A DNA stretch of 64,000 nt from Melieria omissa. Lineage: Eukaryota > Arthropoda > Insecta > Diptera > Ulidiidae. The DNA lies in contig OZ020267.1 in the NCBI GenBank assembly GCA_963971225.1, positions 97,329,648 through 97,393,647 of the forward strand, given 5' to 3'. The notes below the pieces were generated by a model, which saw only the letters and a program-made list of their open reading frames with translations, was not told where the DNA came from and did not search any database. Both the position numbers and the translations under genes were made by a program. Of the stretch, positions 47,291 to 58,305 are shown in pieces. Within the stretch, counting starts at the first letter, position 1, and each line of letters starts with the position of its first letter.

Positions 47291-48187
47291 CGGGTAGCTA
47301 ACCTGATGGGTACTTGAAGAATCTTCTTTCATACATACATGTGTCAGAAATGCTCCTATTACGAGAATTCTAAGTAAATTCAACATTATCTCAAATTTCT
47401 TGAGTAATAGTCGCAGCTCTAATTTTGTTCAACTTTTCATGATTCAAATTTTTTGAAGTGCTAGAAGCCAACTCATATTCATAGTCTCATTAATTTCAGC
47501 TAATCAAAAGATTATAAATGTCTAGAAAATGTGATTTTATTGTTCACAAATCAATGTGTTTCTTCACACCAGAACTTTCAGAACATTGTCAACGCTCAGA
47601 AAAAGATATGTGTGCATGTGAGAGGAAAAGTGTCAGTTGTGTGCTGACATGCAATAAATTCCTCGTTGTATAGTAATTCAAACTGAATGCCAGAAACATG
47701 TTTTTAAACAACAAGAAATCTCACATGGTGATATTTCTCCCCAAAGTTAACTAGCGATCATCTTTTGCCCAGGGAATCGACGCTACGTGTGCAGTCGCTC
47801 GTTCCCCGACTCTCACAACGAAAAAAACTGCTAATCTACTGTGGCGTCGATGTGCGTTTGGGGGTGCAGTGTCTTGAAGTGAGATGTGGTGCATAGGTTG
47901 TCACATAAAAAATGAAAGATTTGTGGTTGCATCGTCAACTTGCAGTGAGTGAGGCAATTATTACAACATTTGCACTTGCCGCATGGCTGACGAAAGCGAG
48001 TTTTATTAGGTACAACAAAATCGAGTACAGGTTGAAAAGTCGACATTTGAGTGTAAGAAGTTTTATTTTTAAAGTTTTATAAAAATAGCGCGGGAAAACA
48101 GATCTGTTTGCTTGACTAAGCAATGCAACTGTTGAACACTCATTCGTCATGATTATGAATAAAAATATTCATACATACTTAAGTCGA
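47291..48187. other. Intronic sequence without recognisable gene
   Basis: Complex, moderately AT-rich. A small GC-richer stretch at 47740-48030 carries overlapping minus-strand frames without family resemblance. Nothing else is identifiable. Confidence 0.35.
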
Positions 48188-48553
48188 CAGTGTTGCCAGA
48201 TACTTGAAGTGACTTTCTCTTAAATCTTAAAAGATTTCCTTAAACAATTTAAATAATTGAAATTGAAATTTTATTCACAATTAAAAAATTATTCACATAA
48301 AAAATTAAAAATATATTTAGTTATTTTTATGCAGCCAAAAACTTAGGCACAACAACTTTACTCGAGCAAAATATTTTATACAAAAAAGTATGAAAATTAA
48401 AAAGAAAAAAATTATGAATTCGCTTTTGTAAACTTTCTTCATTCATTGCAAAAATTTTGCACTTTGAAGCATAAAGTTTAAATAAACTAAATTAGACACT
48501 CTAGCTTTTAATATTCAAGGCTTGAAAATCTCCTAAACTTTCTCCGAAATAAA
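48188..48553 (-). mobile_element. hAT-type MITE, copy 3
   Basis: The left end reads CAGTGTTGCCAGATAC as in copy 1. The interior on the minus strand aligns with copy 2 (TGTCTAATTTAGTTTA, TATGCTTCAAAGTGC, AAGTTTACAAAAGCGAAT). The right terminus is lost; the last similarity is TTTAGGAGATTTTCAAGCC near 48515-48540. Confidence 0.7.
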
Positions 48554-48780
48554 AAAAATAATAAAAAAAATAAGAATAAATAATAAAAAATAAAAATGGA
48601 ATAAAACAATAATAAATAAATATAATAAAATAAAAATATAAATAATAAAACTAAATAAATAAATAATAAAAATTATTCTTGGAGCTCTTCCGAACGATTA
48701 ATCGTTCGATTTCGCCCTTCCGACCGATCAATCGGCCGATTATCGTTTTTCCGGCCGATTAATCGGCATTGGCATTAGCC
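48554..48780. repeat. (AATAA)-rich tract and nested palindromes
   Basis: 48550-48675 is an AATAA/AAATA simple tract. It is followed by perfect palindromes CGAACGATTAATCGTTCG (48691-48708) and GCCGATTAATCGGC (48754-48767), with an imperfect CCGATCAATCGG copy between them. The same CGATTAATCG core forms a palindrome at 17895-17910. Confidence 0.7.
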
Positions 48781-50737
48781 CAAAAAGTGAGAATGAGACG
48801 GCCTCTACTTGATTTTGCATACCCACCCACAATAAATGTTTACCTAGGACCAAGAAACTCTTATGTAAGAATTTGGGATCAATAAATCCATTGAAGATAT
48901 TTTAAACATAGAAAATATGCTCTAATATGTAAACATTTTTACAAATTTAAAATTTTAAAATAAAAAAAAAAAAATTAAAAAAATTGTAATTTCAAAAACT
49001 TCAAAAAATCTAAATTTTGAAATTTAATCATATGTTCGAAAGCTGACAAAGTGAGTCAAATTCTTGAGTTCGATTCCATATTCATGAAACTCAGAGACCG
49101 AAGAGTACAGCGCCATGCTCAAACAATTTTGTTTTCCATTTACATTGTACAAAAAAAATTATTCATAGTTCAATATTGAGATCTTACATGGATTCTTGTG
49201 CCGGTGTTACTAAGCTGAAAGATTCATATTTGGACCAAAACAGCAGCACAAAGTTCTTCAAATCCATCATCGGGACGCAAATTCAAATTTCCACTTCAAA
49301 TTTCCACCTTCAAATCTCCAAAATATCCCTCAACCAAATTGTCTTCAACTTCTCCTCGTCGACGTTGCAATTTCATTTTCGAATCGTTTGCAATTAATTT
49401 TCACACCATAAATTTGCGCCATGAAAACTTTTCTCATAAAGTGCATTAAATTTGAGCGCACGCTCGACACTTGCAACGTGATGTCGCGCACAGTGGCGCA
49501 CAGCGCCAATAAATTTCAAATTAACCTTCACATTAAAACCGACAGCCGGCTGTGCTGTTGAATTCCCCGGGCGCCAATTGTAAATCGCACCTCATTCGTT
49601 TCTTCTGGCGTGGCGTTTTCGGTTCATGCCGAGCGCTGCCTCAATCAATTCTACTAAGCCCCTTGCACCGTCCCCTCACCCCCCTTTCAGTTGACTAAGT
49701 CTCCTCTGCCTAAATACCCAACCGAATGCAAACTATTCAAAGTCTCCCCACATGCCGCACTACAGGCGACAAATAAATCGGCGCCGCGTTTAGGGATCGT
49801 CCCAGGAAGCGAGGAGGCGAGGGGGAGGCGGCAAGTTGCGCATAAATTACGCGTCGTTGCAACGGGTGATTATTCTTGCTGCGAAAATGTGCAAGCCCAC
49901 ACAAAATGGCGTTGCCACTGTTTTCGTTTGAGGCGGAAATGCAAATGGCGCGCGGCGAAGCGGTTGTGGGCCGCGTCAGCTTTCGAAGCGTAATAAGGGC
50001 AATGAATGAGCGCCGCTGTACAAAGTCACCTGCGTAAATTTGCATTATCTTCATTTGTTTGTTGTTGTTGTTATTGTTGTTTGAACTGCTGTCCGTCTCG
50101 GTTAAGTACTTTGGTAATTTTGCCCCGGGCAGCCTCAATGCAAATGACATTTGGCCTGCAGCGGCGTGAAAGTTGAAAGCGAACCAGGCGACCGGCCGGA
50201 AATTTGGCAGCAGAGATAAAACTGAACTTGAGAGATGTGGGTAGCAGCGTTCTGATTTCTGTTGTACTCAGTTGGGAATGTTAAACAATTTCATTAAAAT
50301 GAAATTAAAATTTTCAGACTTCTCATTCAAATTTATTTAGAACACTAAATCAGAAAGTTGGTAAAAAAATCAATTTAAATAAAAAAGAAAATTATTTTAT
50401 TGCAATTGAAAAAAAAAAATTCAAATTTTTTGGTTCTAAAAATTATGCGCAACTATTTCTTACTGCATTCAGTTAACAAATTAAAAAAAATTACATTAAT
50501 ATCAAAATTTTCCAATCTTTAATTCAATTTCACTAAGAGCAATAATTCTTATTCATTGGAATAGAATTCAATTTAAATGTTAACAAATATTCTTAAAATC
50601 AATTTTAAAAAAATCCTTTCATCCAAAGCTCTGAACTGGAGAAGGTCCCTAAAATGGTTGTTTGGGGTTAAACAAACTAAACAAAGATTGCATAGAAAAG
50701 CGATAGCAATCAAATCGTAAGGAAACTTGAAATGTGG
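48781..50737. other. Intronic sequence with GC-richer unique block
   Basis: 48781-49380 and 50220-50737 are AT-rich. About 49400-50220 is complex and relatively GC-rich, with overlapping frames on both strands (49691-49993 plus, 49737-50150 minus) that have no recognisable domain or splice context. Possible regulatory DNA. Confidence 0.45.
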
Positions 50738-50921
50738 TGTAACCAGTGGCGCACACAGGATTTCACTGGGGGGAGGCGGGAGTTTGCGTACAACATTTGA
50801 ACCCAATACCATTCGAACCATTCGAAACCACATTTTATACCAGCAATTTTTGTATTCAGGGGGTTTGAAACCCTAAACCCCGTTGCCCTCCCTGTGTTCG
50901 CCACAGCCTGTTACACTTATT
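50738..50921. mobile_element. CAGTGGCG-type MITE, copy 6, most complete
   Basis: The left end reads GTGTAACCAGTGGCGCACAC and the right end, read inward, GTGTAACAGGCTGTGGCGAA, with both continuing ACAGG. The family's terminal inverted repeat may therefore be longer than CAGTGGCG and begin GTGTAAC. The core has the family's GGGGG, CCAATACCATTCGAACC and AATTTTTGTATTC motifs. Confidence 0.75.
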
Positions 50922-50964
50922 CTCGATTGACCTTTTCAACATGAATAACAGTTAACATCTTCAA

Positions 50965-51138
50965 GCAGTGGCGGGTTCAAGGGGTGGTTTTGGGGGTTGA
51001 AAGTCACCCCTCCTAATTATTAGGATCGCCTTTAAAACTACATACAAATTAAAAGGAATTGTTTGGAATTTTCTAAATATTAAAAAATTACTTTTTGAAA
51101 CCCTCGCCCCCCCAAAATATTTTTCTGAATTCACCCCT
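50965..51138. mobile_element. CAGTGGCG-type MITE, copy 7 (variant)
   Basis: It begins AGCAGTGGCGGGTTCAAGG with GGTTTTGGGGGTTGAAAG, and ends CAAAATATTTTTCTGAATTC followed by ACCCCTG. The right half matches copy 5 at 47226. It sits 44 bases from copy 6. Confidence 0.65.
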
Positions 51139-52979
51139 GTCTTCAAGCAATCTTCACTCAAATATTCTGTCTATAAATTTTAAACAATTTTCCATAAAAT
51201 ATTAAATTCCTTTTGTTAATATTTAAAATTAATAAAATGGCAATGTTGCACAAATTTGCTTAACAAACAAAATATTTGAAGCCAACTTTACTCAAATATG
51301 ATGAAACAAATTATGATTTTCCATAAAATTTCAACTTTTTCAAAGCCATTAAAATGCTTCTTCTTATTTCTGCTATTTCGTTTTAAAACAAGCAAAAGGA
51401 GTTTTTTTTTGTTAGGAAGTGCTTGTGGTTTGTTAATTAAATGCGGCTTTTTGGTTTTCCTCCTACTTCACAGAAACAACAACAACGAGAGTAACAAAAC
51501 AAAAGCGGAAATTCATAGCGAACGCTGTGTGCGTTTCATTCAATTTTAGCGAAGCGGAAGTGGCAGCCACAAAAATGTTTGCTTTTCTTTTGCTTCCTCT
51601 TCAAAAATCTTTGTTTTTAACTTCCGGCTGTTATTGTTGTTTTTTTTTTATTATTATTTCTTTGCATTCTCTTGATTTAATATTTTGCTGCAAGTAATGT
51701 ACTTTGTGGTTGGAATATTTGTTTTTTTTTGGAAAAACTTTGACAGCTTTGTTTGCATAGGACATCGAGTCAAAGTCATAAGAACGGTTTTAACTCTTTT
51801 CTTTTCGACACTTTTTTCACGCTTCAAATGGAACTTTTTATTTTTCTCATAAATTTGTGAATTCTGTTCAGTTACGCCTTTCTTGTCTGGAACTTTTTTA
51901 CTTCGATTTGACTTTGCAATTTCTATTTTCCTATTTGTCTTTGGTTAAAATCTTTTTGTTGCGTATTTTTTCTCACAATTGTGATCTGACTCCTTTAAAT
52001 TTCACCTTCAAAATTCCACTCGCAACAAAATCGAGTTAAAACTCAAACTCTAATACTAACTTCAGCATCCAAAAAAACTACAATAGTGTTAACATAATTT
52101 CGTTGGCATGTCGTATATGTCAGCGCAGCCAACTTAGAAGAACACACGAACTGACAACGATGCACATTCTCGGCCGCCTCGTAATTTGTCATTTTTTGCA
52201 ACGCACAGGCAGCACGTGCCATCAAAAATTCCACAGTCTCTCGGTCGCTCCGCCCAACCGACTCATTGTTGCACGCTTCCGGCGCCGCTTATCGCTCGCT
52301 GTGCCTTCGGCCTTGCCACATTATTAGGTGCCCGCGAGTGCGTCGAAAAGGGCCGCGCCAAGTAGGAGCGAGGAGTCGCTGCGCTTTTTGGCTCATTGCG
52401 AATTCAAAGCGTTGCCTCAACACAAAAGTTGAAATAAATTTGTATTTCATAGACTCGACGCATGCTGCACGTTTGCCGAGTGCATTAATTTTTTTTTTAT
52501 TCTTTTCGTTTTGTTTGCACTTTCTGCTGGAATTTTTACCAATGAACTTGAGCCGAGTTGCAGACTGTGATGGACTTTCCTCGGAGCTTTTTAGGCCTAA
52601 AGTTGTGGGGTTTAAATTAGTTGCGAGTATATTTGAAGAGATGAACGACTGAGACACAGTTCGAGGTTTCCAATATACTAAAAGAACGAACTGCTGTAAA
52701 AACTCTCAGGTCTAACTTTAGGTGCTTGCAAGATTTAAATAATGTCCAATTCAATTCACTCTTAGCATCTGAAACACTTCTGTGCAGCATTTTAAGCTTT
52801 TATGTGTCATAGTCGGACTTATCAATGTGATTATAGAGCCAACAGATCGACTATTAACCAAATATTCACGATCAGGAAAATTATAATATAAACCCCTCTC
52901 CTCTTGTCCCAACAACCTAGCAAGCGCAGCACTCGAACAGATATAAGTCCATTGCTACTTAATATTCCCGGATGTGTAC
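51139..52979. other. Intronic sequence with unique block
   Basis: 51139-52030 is AT-rich with TTTTC/CTTTT runs. About 52040-52670 is a complex, GC-richer block with open frames on both strands that I cannot assign. 52670-52980 is unassigned, possibly the 5' part of the LINE fragment to its right. Confidence 0.4.
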
Positions 52980-53073
52980 TGTAATTACAACTTCAACTCG
53001 GATATGAGTCCCATATGTGTACAAAGTTTTTTAATAGGATCGCTGGAAATTTGTTAGGTGGTAACAACCCCGT

Positions 53074-53270
53074 TGCAGCTCTGAGGAGGAGGACGAGACC
53101 GCTCTCCACCTGCTGTGTCAATGTCCTTCTTTACCCAGTAGATTTAAGTTCCTCGGATCAGCTTTTTTCAATAGTCTAACTGAAGTATCTCCTCTGATCA
53201 CAATGAGCCAAAAGTTGTGCTTAAGTGAGCTATTCACATTGAAAGCTGTCACTCCAACCTAACCTAACAA
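53074..53270 (+). mobile_element. LINE 3' terminus: zinc knuckle, stop and (AACCT)n tail
   Basis: The plus frame from 53074 reads CSSEEEDETALHLLCQC (the Cys/His knuckle), then PSLPSRFKFLGS, and runs open to a TAA at 53260-53262. The AACCT repeats begin at the stop itself, so the coding frame ends in the tail. The clean open frame makes it one of the better-preserved LINE pieces here, though 5'-truncated. The tail is the same as that of the SINE copies. Confidence 0.75.
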
Positions 53271-53285
53271 CCCTGTTGCGGTATC

Positions 53286-53416
53286 CATCAAAATTTATTT
53301 TCAATTGTACTATTTACACGGCAAAGGAATAATGTAAATCCTTGCCAAGTCAATCTTTGGCATCTATTTGGGAGGTTTGAACCCTCAAAACCTACCTTGG
53401 GAACGCCACTGGTGCC
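53286..53416. mobile_element. CAGTGGCG-type MITE fragment, copy 8
   Basis: TTGGGAGGTTTGAACCC, CAAAACCTACCTTGGG and the terminus AACGCCACTGGTG match the right side of the family. It is diverged and lacks a clear left end. Confidence 0.45.
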
Positions 53417-53519
53417 AGTGATACCATTTACCCTAATCTTGTAGTATTGGGAAAATTTGCTAGAAAACCTAAAGATCCTTAAAAATAGCAACTGTTGTAT
53501 GAACGTTTACAGGAATGTT

Positions 53520-53735
53520 TTTCCTTGATCACTCCTCTCTGGAGCATAGGGCCTCCACAAGACTCTTCCATCTTACACGATTCTGGGCTGTTGTCTTTGC
53601 GCCGTCCCATGTGCGACTAGTTTGCGTAGGGTCGACCTTCTCCAGGTGTTTTTTGATCGACCGCGATTTCTACTCCATCGCGGGTTCCAGTCCACTGCCA
53701 TTCTCGTGATGCTGTCGTGTGCTTTTCTTAGTGTA
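53520..53735 (-). mobile_element. LINE C-terminal fragment (RTE-like)
   Basis: On the minus strand the frames read AVDWNPRWSRNRGRSKNTW RRST, then a frame shift, then QNRVRWKSLVEAL-like residues followed by CSREE. This is the conserved tail (WNP..RGR..TWRR...W..L..ALC) of RTE-like non-LTR polyproteins. It is 5'-truncated and frameshifted. Confidence 0.65.
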
Positions 53736-55019
53736 TGACTTTGAAAATTGAACCCCTATCGAATACGTGGCACCAAACAAATCTAAGGCGACGTTATTTT
53801 TCACACTTGAATGACAATGAATTCACAATGAACTCAATGGGGTCTGCAGGTGGAAGTGCATGCCGCACTCTTCCCTTCTTAAACTTTAGCGAACCTTAGC
53901 TGACCTATATTTCACATTTAATATCATAAAATATACTTTCAAATGAAATTTAGTGAATATCTCACATACAACTCGTTTAATTTTAAAATCGAGCTTTCTT
54001 TGTGAAGAACTTTATAGCGCAGGAGGAGTAATGTCCAATTGTTTTTTACCAGAAATTCAGTTAATAAACTAATTTAACTTATCAATGAAATTTGGCAAAT
54101 CGCATACTTCAGATCCTGCCACGTTGCTCAGACTAGACAGGAACTCAGACTTAAAAAAAATGGCAGCGGTATCCCTGTAGAACTGAACAGCGTCAATTGT
54201 AGGAAGTATTTAATCTATTATCTCCCTTTGGTTTTCATCAACTCAGTTTCTGTCGCCATCACTGGACGCTACATGTTTTTTATGATCACAGATCCTGTGG
54301 CAAAATGTCCTGTGATGATTCCAATGAGTAGACTGATTGAACTGCGACTAAGTCATAGCATTGACCTTGTCTTCTTATCATATTATCCAAGAACCTTCAA
54401 CAGATGGTACGACATGTGCCATAATCGACTCTATTGTTTCAGTAAGAATCATAAATGTTTTTCTTAGAGAATGCTAGCGAGAGATAAAGATACTTGAAAG
54501 CTTGTTTGGTCTTACAATTTCTAGTTACAGGGCAGAGATCCGAGAATGTTGAAACTGTTTGTTTTACTGCTAACAAACACAACATACTTTTTTGCCAAAT
54601 CATCTTGGAGCTAGTGATGATGTGAAGTGATCAGGTTTAAACTGAGCCAGGGGAGATTTCCGTGTCCATATTCATTATTAGAAATGAATGGCAATGTCAG
54701 TTTTGACTTGTTAGCAATTTATAGGACATAATTATCCGGAAACCGGAACCAGTATCAAAAACATACTACGGAAACGTAATTTTTTGTACCATCCTTTGTA
54801 AAGTCTTTACGGAAATGACAGAAAAGTTTGTTGAACTTGTTGTAAACGAAGACGAATAAAAGAGGAGTTGAATTTTGAAGACCAGTGAATCCTTATGCAA
54901 AAAGACGAAAGCTGCTGTTCATTCTTTATTAAATACTTACTTTTTTTTTTATTAATGCGAGGCATTGCGTTGGTTAAGGAAGAATTACTTCGAAAAAAAA
55001 AACGGGAAAATAAACTTCA
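53736..55019. other. Intronic sequence without recognisable gene
   Basis: Complex sequence of mixed composition with no named element. An open frame at 54228-54467 shows no family resemblance. Confidence 0.35.
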
Positions 55020-55335
55020 CGCAGTTTGGAGTTGTGTAGGATTTCGTCAAATTTTTTCTTGAACGACAACAATTTTTCTCTATAAGACTCCTTATGTCTG
55101 TTGCTGTGCAAAGATACAAAGCGTTGACAATAAGTGGGACAATAAAACAGATTCTTGGTGCTTTTGAGAGAAAAATTATGCATTGAAAAGTCAACCTAGT
55201 CTGTGAGAAATACGAATGGAGTCGGAGATTTAAGCATGACTTATACAACTTATATAAAGAGTTGAGTAAAGTTCGAAAGCAGAAAGCGCTTGGATGCCTA
55301 CAACGGGCTCCAGCTAAGCTGATCTTCAATTAACA
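55020..55335 (+). mobile_element. LINE reverse-transcriptase C-terminal fragment
   Basis: The plus strand reads, across shifts, LYKTP-like residues near 55080, VAVQRYKALTISGTI, LGAFERKIMH, CEKYEWSRRFKHDLYNLYKE and LSKVRKQKALG. This order (YG.E.WT, FERK, NG.WRRR.NHELYELY) is the conserved thumb region upstream of the R.LRWLGHV motif in many RTE-like LINEs. It is truncated just before that motif. Confidence 0.65.
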
Positions 55336-57724
55336 GTCCTCAACTTTAAAAGGATTAAGCAGACTGAAGTTTCGCTTTCAAGACCGGGTGATCACTAACC
55401 ACAATGTTGGGTTACATAAACTAAAAGGAACATAGGATCACACAGGACCCGGGAAAATTAAATGCTGCGACGAAATACACTCAACGTTTCACAAGTCACT
55501 TGAGAATAACTTGAGAATTAAAGACTTTTTGGATGTTGTCTTTTTCATAAAAATTTCATTCCCGTTTCCAATCATTAATTTCCAAAAATTTTGTATTTGT
55601 TCTGGTCTTTGTTTAATTTCACTTCACTATAGTCAACAAAGTCCTTGAAATTCTGCCGCTTTGGCAACATTTCAATGTCTGTGTTTATTATTTTTCATTT
55701 TTTTTTGGCGCAATGCATTTCAAGCAGTCATGTTTTGCTTTGCTTGTTCGCACGTAAAATGCGATTTCAAATATTTTTCCAAGTCTATGCACGTTCGGGA
55801 CAAGAAAAAGTTGCCGCATAGCAAAAATTTCCTTTTTTCGGCTAATTTAAAATATGCTATTCGTAGTCTGGTAATGGAACTTTGTGAGTTTTTTGGTTTG
55901 TTGAAAATGTTAAAATTCGATTAGAATCAATAAGTTTAAAGCTTCGGAATGTTTGTGCATTGCATGAACTTTTTTGAGGCTTCTTTCAAGGCCTTTAAAT
56001 GGCAGTAGAACTTTGATGTGATCCTAAAAGTATGCTTTAACATTATGGCTGCTCATAAAAAACTGCTTTGTTGTGGACCAATGTGGTTCATCTACATTTT
56101 AGCGAAAATTTAATTTCAAAACAGTCAACTAATTGTTTCACTGGCCATCAAACTGTTGAAGGACATCAGTAAGAAGTGATTTCGTTTAAAATTTAAATAG
56201 TTTAAAATTTAAATATTTCACACACTACGCCATCGTGAGTCAGCTACAATGTCAAGTTTCATAAAAAACATTCGTCTTGTTGTCCCTATTGCCGTTTGCT
56301 TTCTTCAACTCTCCTCACTGTAGTTAACCAAGAAGCAGAAGAAGAACTGACAGTTGGCACTCCAACAGCCAAACACAAATTTAAATAAATGCAATGCAAT
56401 AATATAAAACTTTTAAATCAAATACAAGTCCAATTGATGGCATCAATGCCCCTCCGCTGTTCACAGAGAAAGCGCAAAGTTTTAAGTTAAGTTTTAAATA
56501 AACTTTTAAAGCGAAACTTGTGTAAACTTGGAGCAGCAGAAGCGCAAAAAGCGAACCAGCTATGGAAAAGTGAAGAACTAAAGTTGTAAAAAATGTATAG
56601 AAAAAGAAAAAGAGTTCACCAAAAGAGAGAAAATCATGAAAAAAGGGAGCGAAAAGCAAAAAAAGTAGCATCAAGTTAGAAAAAGGGCGAAACAAAAAGA
56701 GTCACAAACTCACTTTGTGACTAGAGGCTAACACTTTTTCTAATGAGTGGTTTTGCCCGTTTGGGCAAAGCGAAGCGCAGAGTAAGAGACAGAGAGGAAG
56801 AAGGCTTTTAAAAAAGATTAAATAAAAAAAATTAGAAAAAAAGTCTCGCATGGCAAAGCTGCACGACATGCAAAGCGGCACAAACTTGAAAAATCAGCGA
56901 AACGTAAAAGTGTTCAAAGTCAAGTCTACTACAATTTTTTTTTTGCAGCAGCACAAACGAGGCTGCAGCGTTTTTACTCGATTTATTTGTCTGTACGTTT
57001 TCCATGCGCTTTCACGCTATTCAAATGTTGATTTAAGTAAAGTTTTGTGCTGTTTCAAGTAAAGTAATCGCCAACGAGCCAAGCAAGGAAAAGTGGTAAA
57101 AGCGAGAAAGGCGTCAATGGAAGCGACGAAAATGTAGGCGAAATGGCAACACTTTTGCATGCAGCACTGGAAGACTGGCTGTAGGGTTGTGCTTAGAAGA
57201 GTCAGCAATGCAAGTTGGGCGCTTGAAGGCTGAAAGTTGGTGTTGGGTGGCCAATTTAAATTGAACTAAAGTGTCGCCGCAATGCTGAATAGAAAACATG
57301 TGAGTGGACAAATATTTGTTATTTCCATATTTTCTATGTTAGTCAAACAAATTGAATTGTCAAATAGAATATGAAAAGATTAATTCAAGTGCGAATTGGT
57401 GTGAAAATTAAAATGCAACTTTGGCCAGAGCACAAGTTGGAATTATTTGAGTTCACAAATTTGGTGAATAGAATTTCAACAAATTATTTGGATTTAAGAA
57501 AATATTAAAAAAAGAAAATATTAAGAGAATATTTAGATTTAAGAAAGAAAAGAGGAAAAGCTTATTACTAATAAAAAAATAATAATTTGCTCGCAAACTT
57601 TCAAAACTTTCTATCACAGAGTTGCACCTAAAGTGTCAAAAATTCGGAGAGTGCTAAAAATATTTCAAGAAATTTGGTCAATTATGGATAGTGAGTCTAA
57701 TGTCCTTTGACGTCAAAAATGTTG
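55336..57724. other. Intronic sequence with unique block
   Basis: 55336-56340 is AT-rich, unassigned. About 56340-57310 is a complex block, purine-rich on the plus strand between 56500 and 56830. 57310-57720 is AT-rich. No exon is recognisable. Confidence 0.4.
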
Positions 57725-57890
57725 TTTTTGTAGACGTGAGTGTCGCCCAAAACCCGGACGCATCAATTCGCATCGTTCACAACAACTTCAAATTATGCGA
57801 AGCACCATGCAGCGAATTTTGACGAAAGACCTTAAACCCTACAAGAGTCAGGAGCTCCATACTTCATCGGAAAATGTCTACTTTATAATG
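57725..57890 (+). mobile_element. Tc1/mariner-like transposase helix-turn-helix fragment
   Basis: The plus frame reads VDVSVAQNPDASIR followed by a shifted QLQIMRSTMQRILTKDLKPY. This fits the N-terminal HTH block (V..SV..NP..SIR..AQQL..S..T..RIL..DL.L.PYK) of a Tc1/mariner-related transposase common in insects. It is short and broken, with no termini visible. Confidence 0.6.
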
Positions 57891-58094
57891 CAATAAGTAA
57901 AAATATCAGCAATTGAATGGAATTTTTCAGTAACAATTTAATCAAATTGGAAGGGAAAGTATGATCTCAACATTGTCTTCGGAGAGAAAGTTCATATTCT
58001 TTCTGAAAGTGAGAAAAAAATCCTAACTGTTTGGTCAGTCACTGGTCTCGTTAAACAGGAGAAAAGGTGATTTTTATTTGCTGAATATCCCATC

Positions 58095-58305
58095 TGTTTA
58101 TCCTCTCGTATGGACGATGAAGCTGAGTCGTAAAAAGTGTTCGACGAGGTAGTTGAAGGTCGACAGTGAAGACGGAGAAGTCTGCGTAGAGAGAAGTCTT
58201 CAGCGAAAGGACCAAGTTGAGGCGGCTGTTTCATCTCTTAATGTGACCGAAAAGATGAACAAAGCAAAAGCGTCTGGAGAAATTTTTTGGGCTGGCCATA
58301 TCGCG
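58095..58305 (+). mobile_element. LINE reverse-transcriptase C-terminal fragment, second copy
   Basis: RMDDEAES then KVFDEVVEGRQ..RRRRS, a shift, and RTKLRR/KDQVEAAVSSLNV. This matches the fragment at 31575-31800 (RMDNEAS..KKVFDAVVGDR). Both carry the same piece of the same LINE family. Confidence 0.7.

Noticed and set aside
49691..50150. Overlapping frames on both strands in a GC-richer block
   Set aside because: No domain and no splice context; GC-rich stretches keep several frames open by chance.
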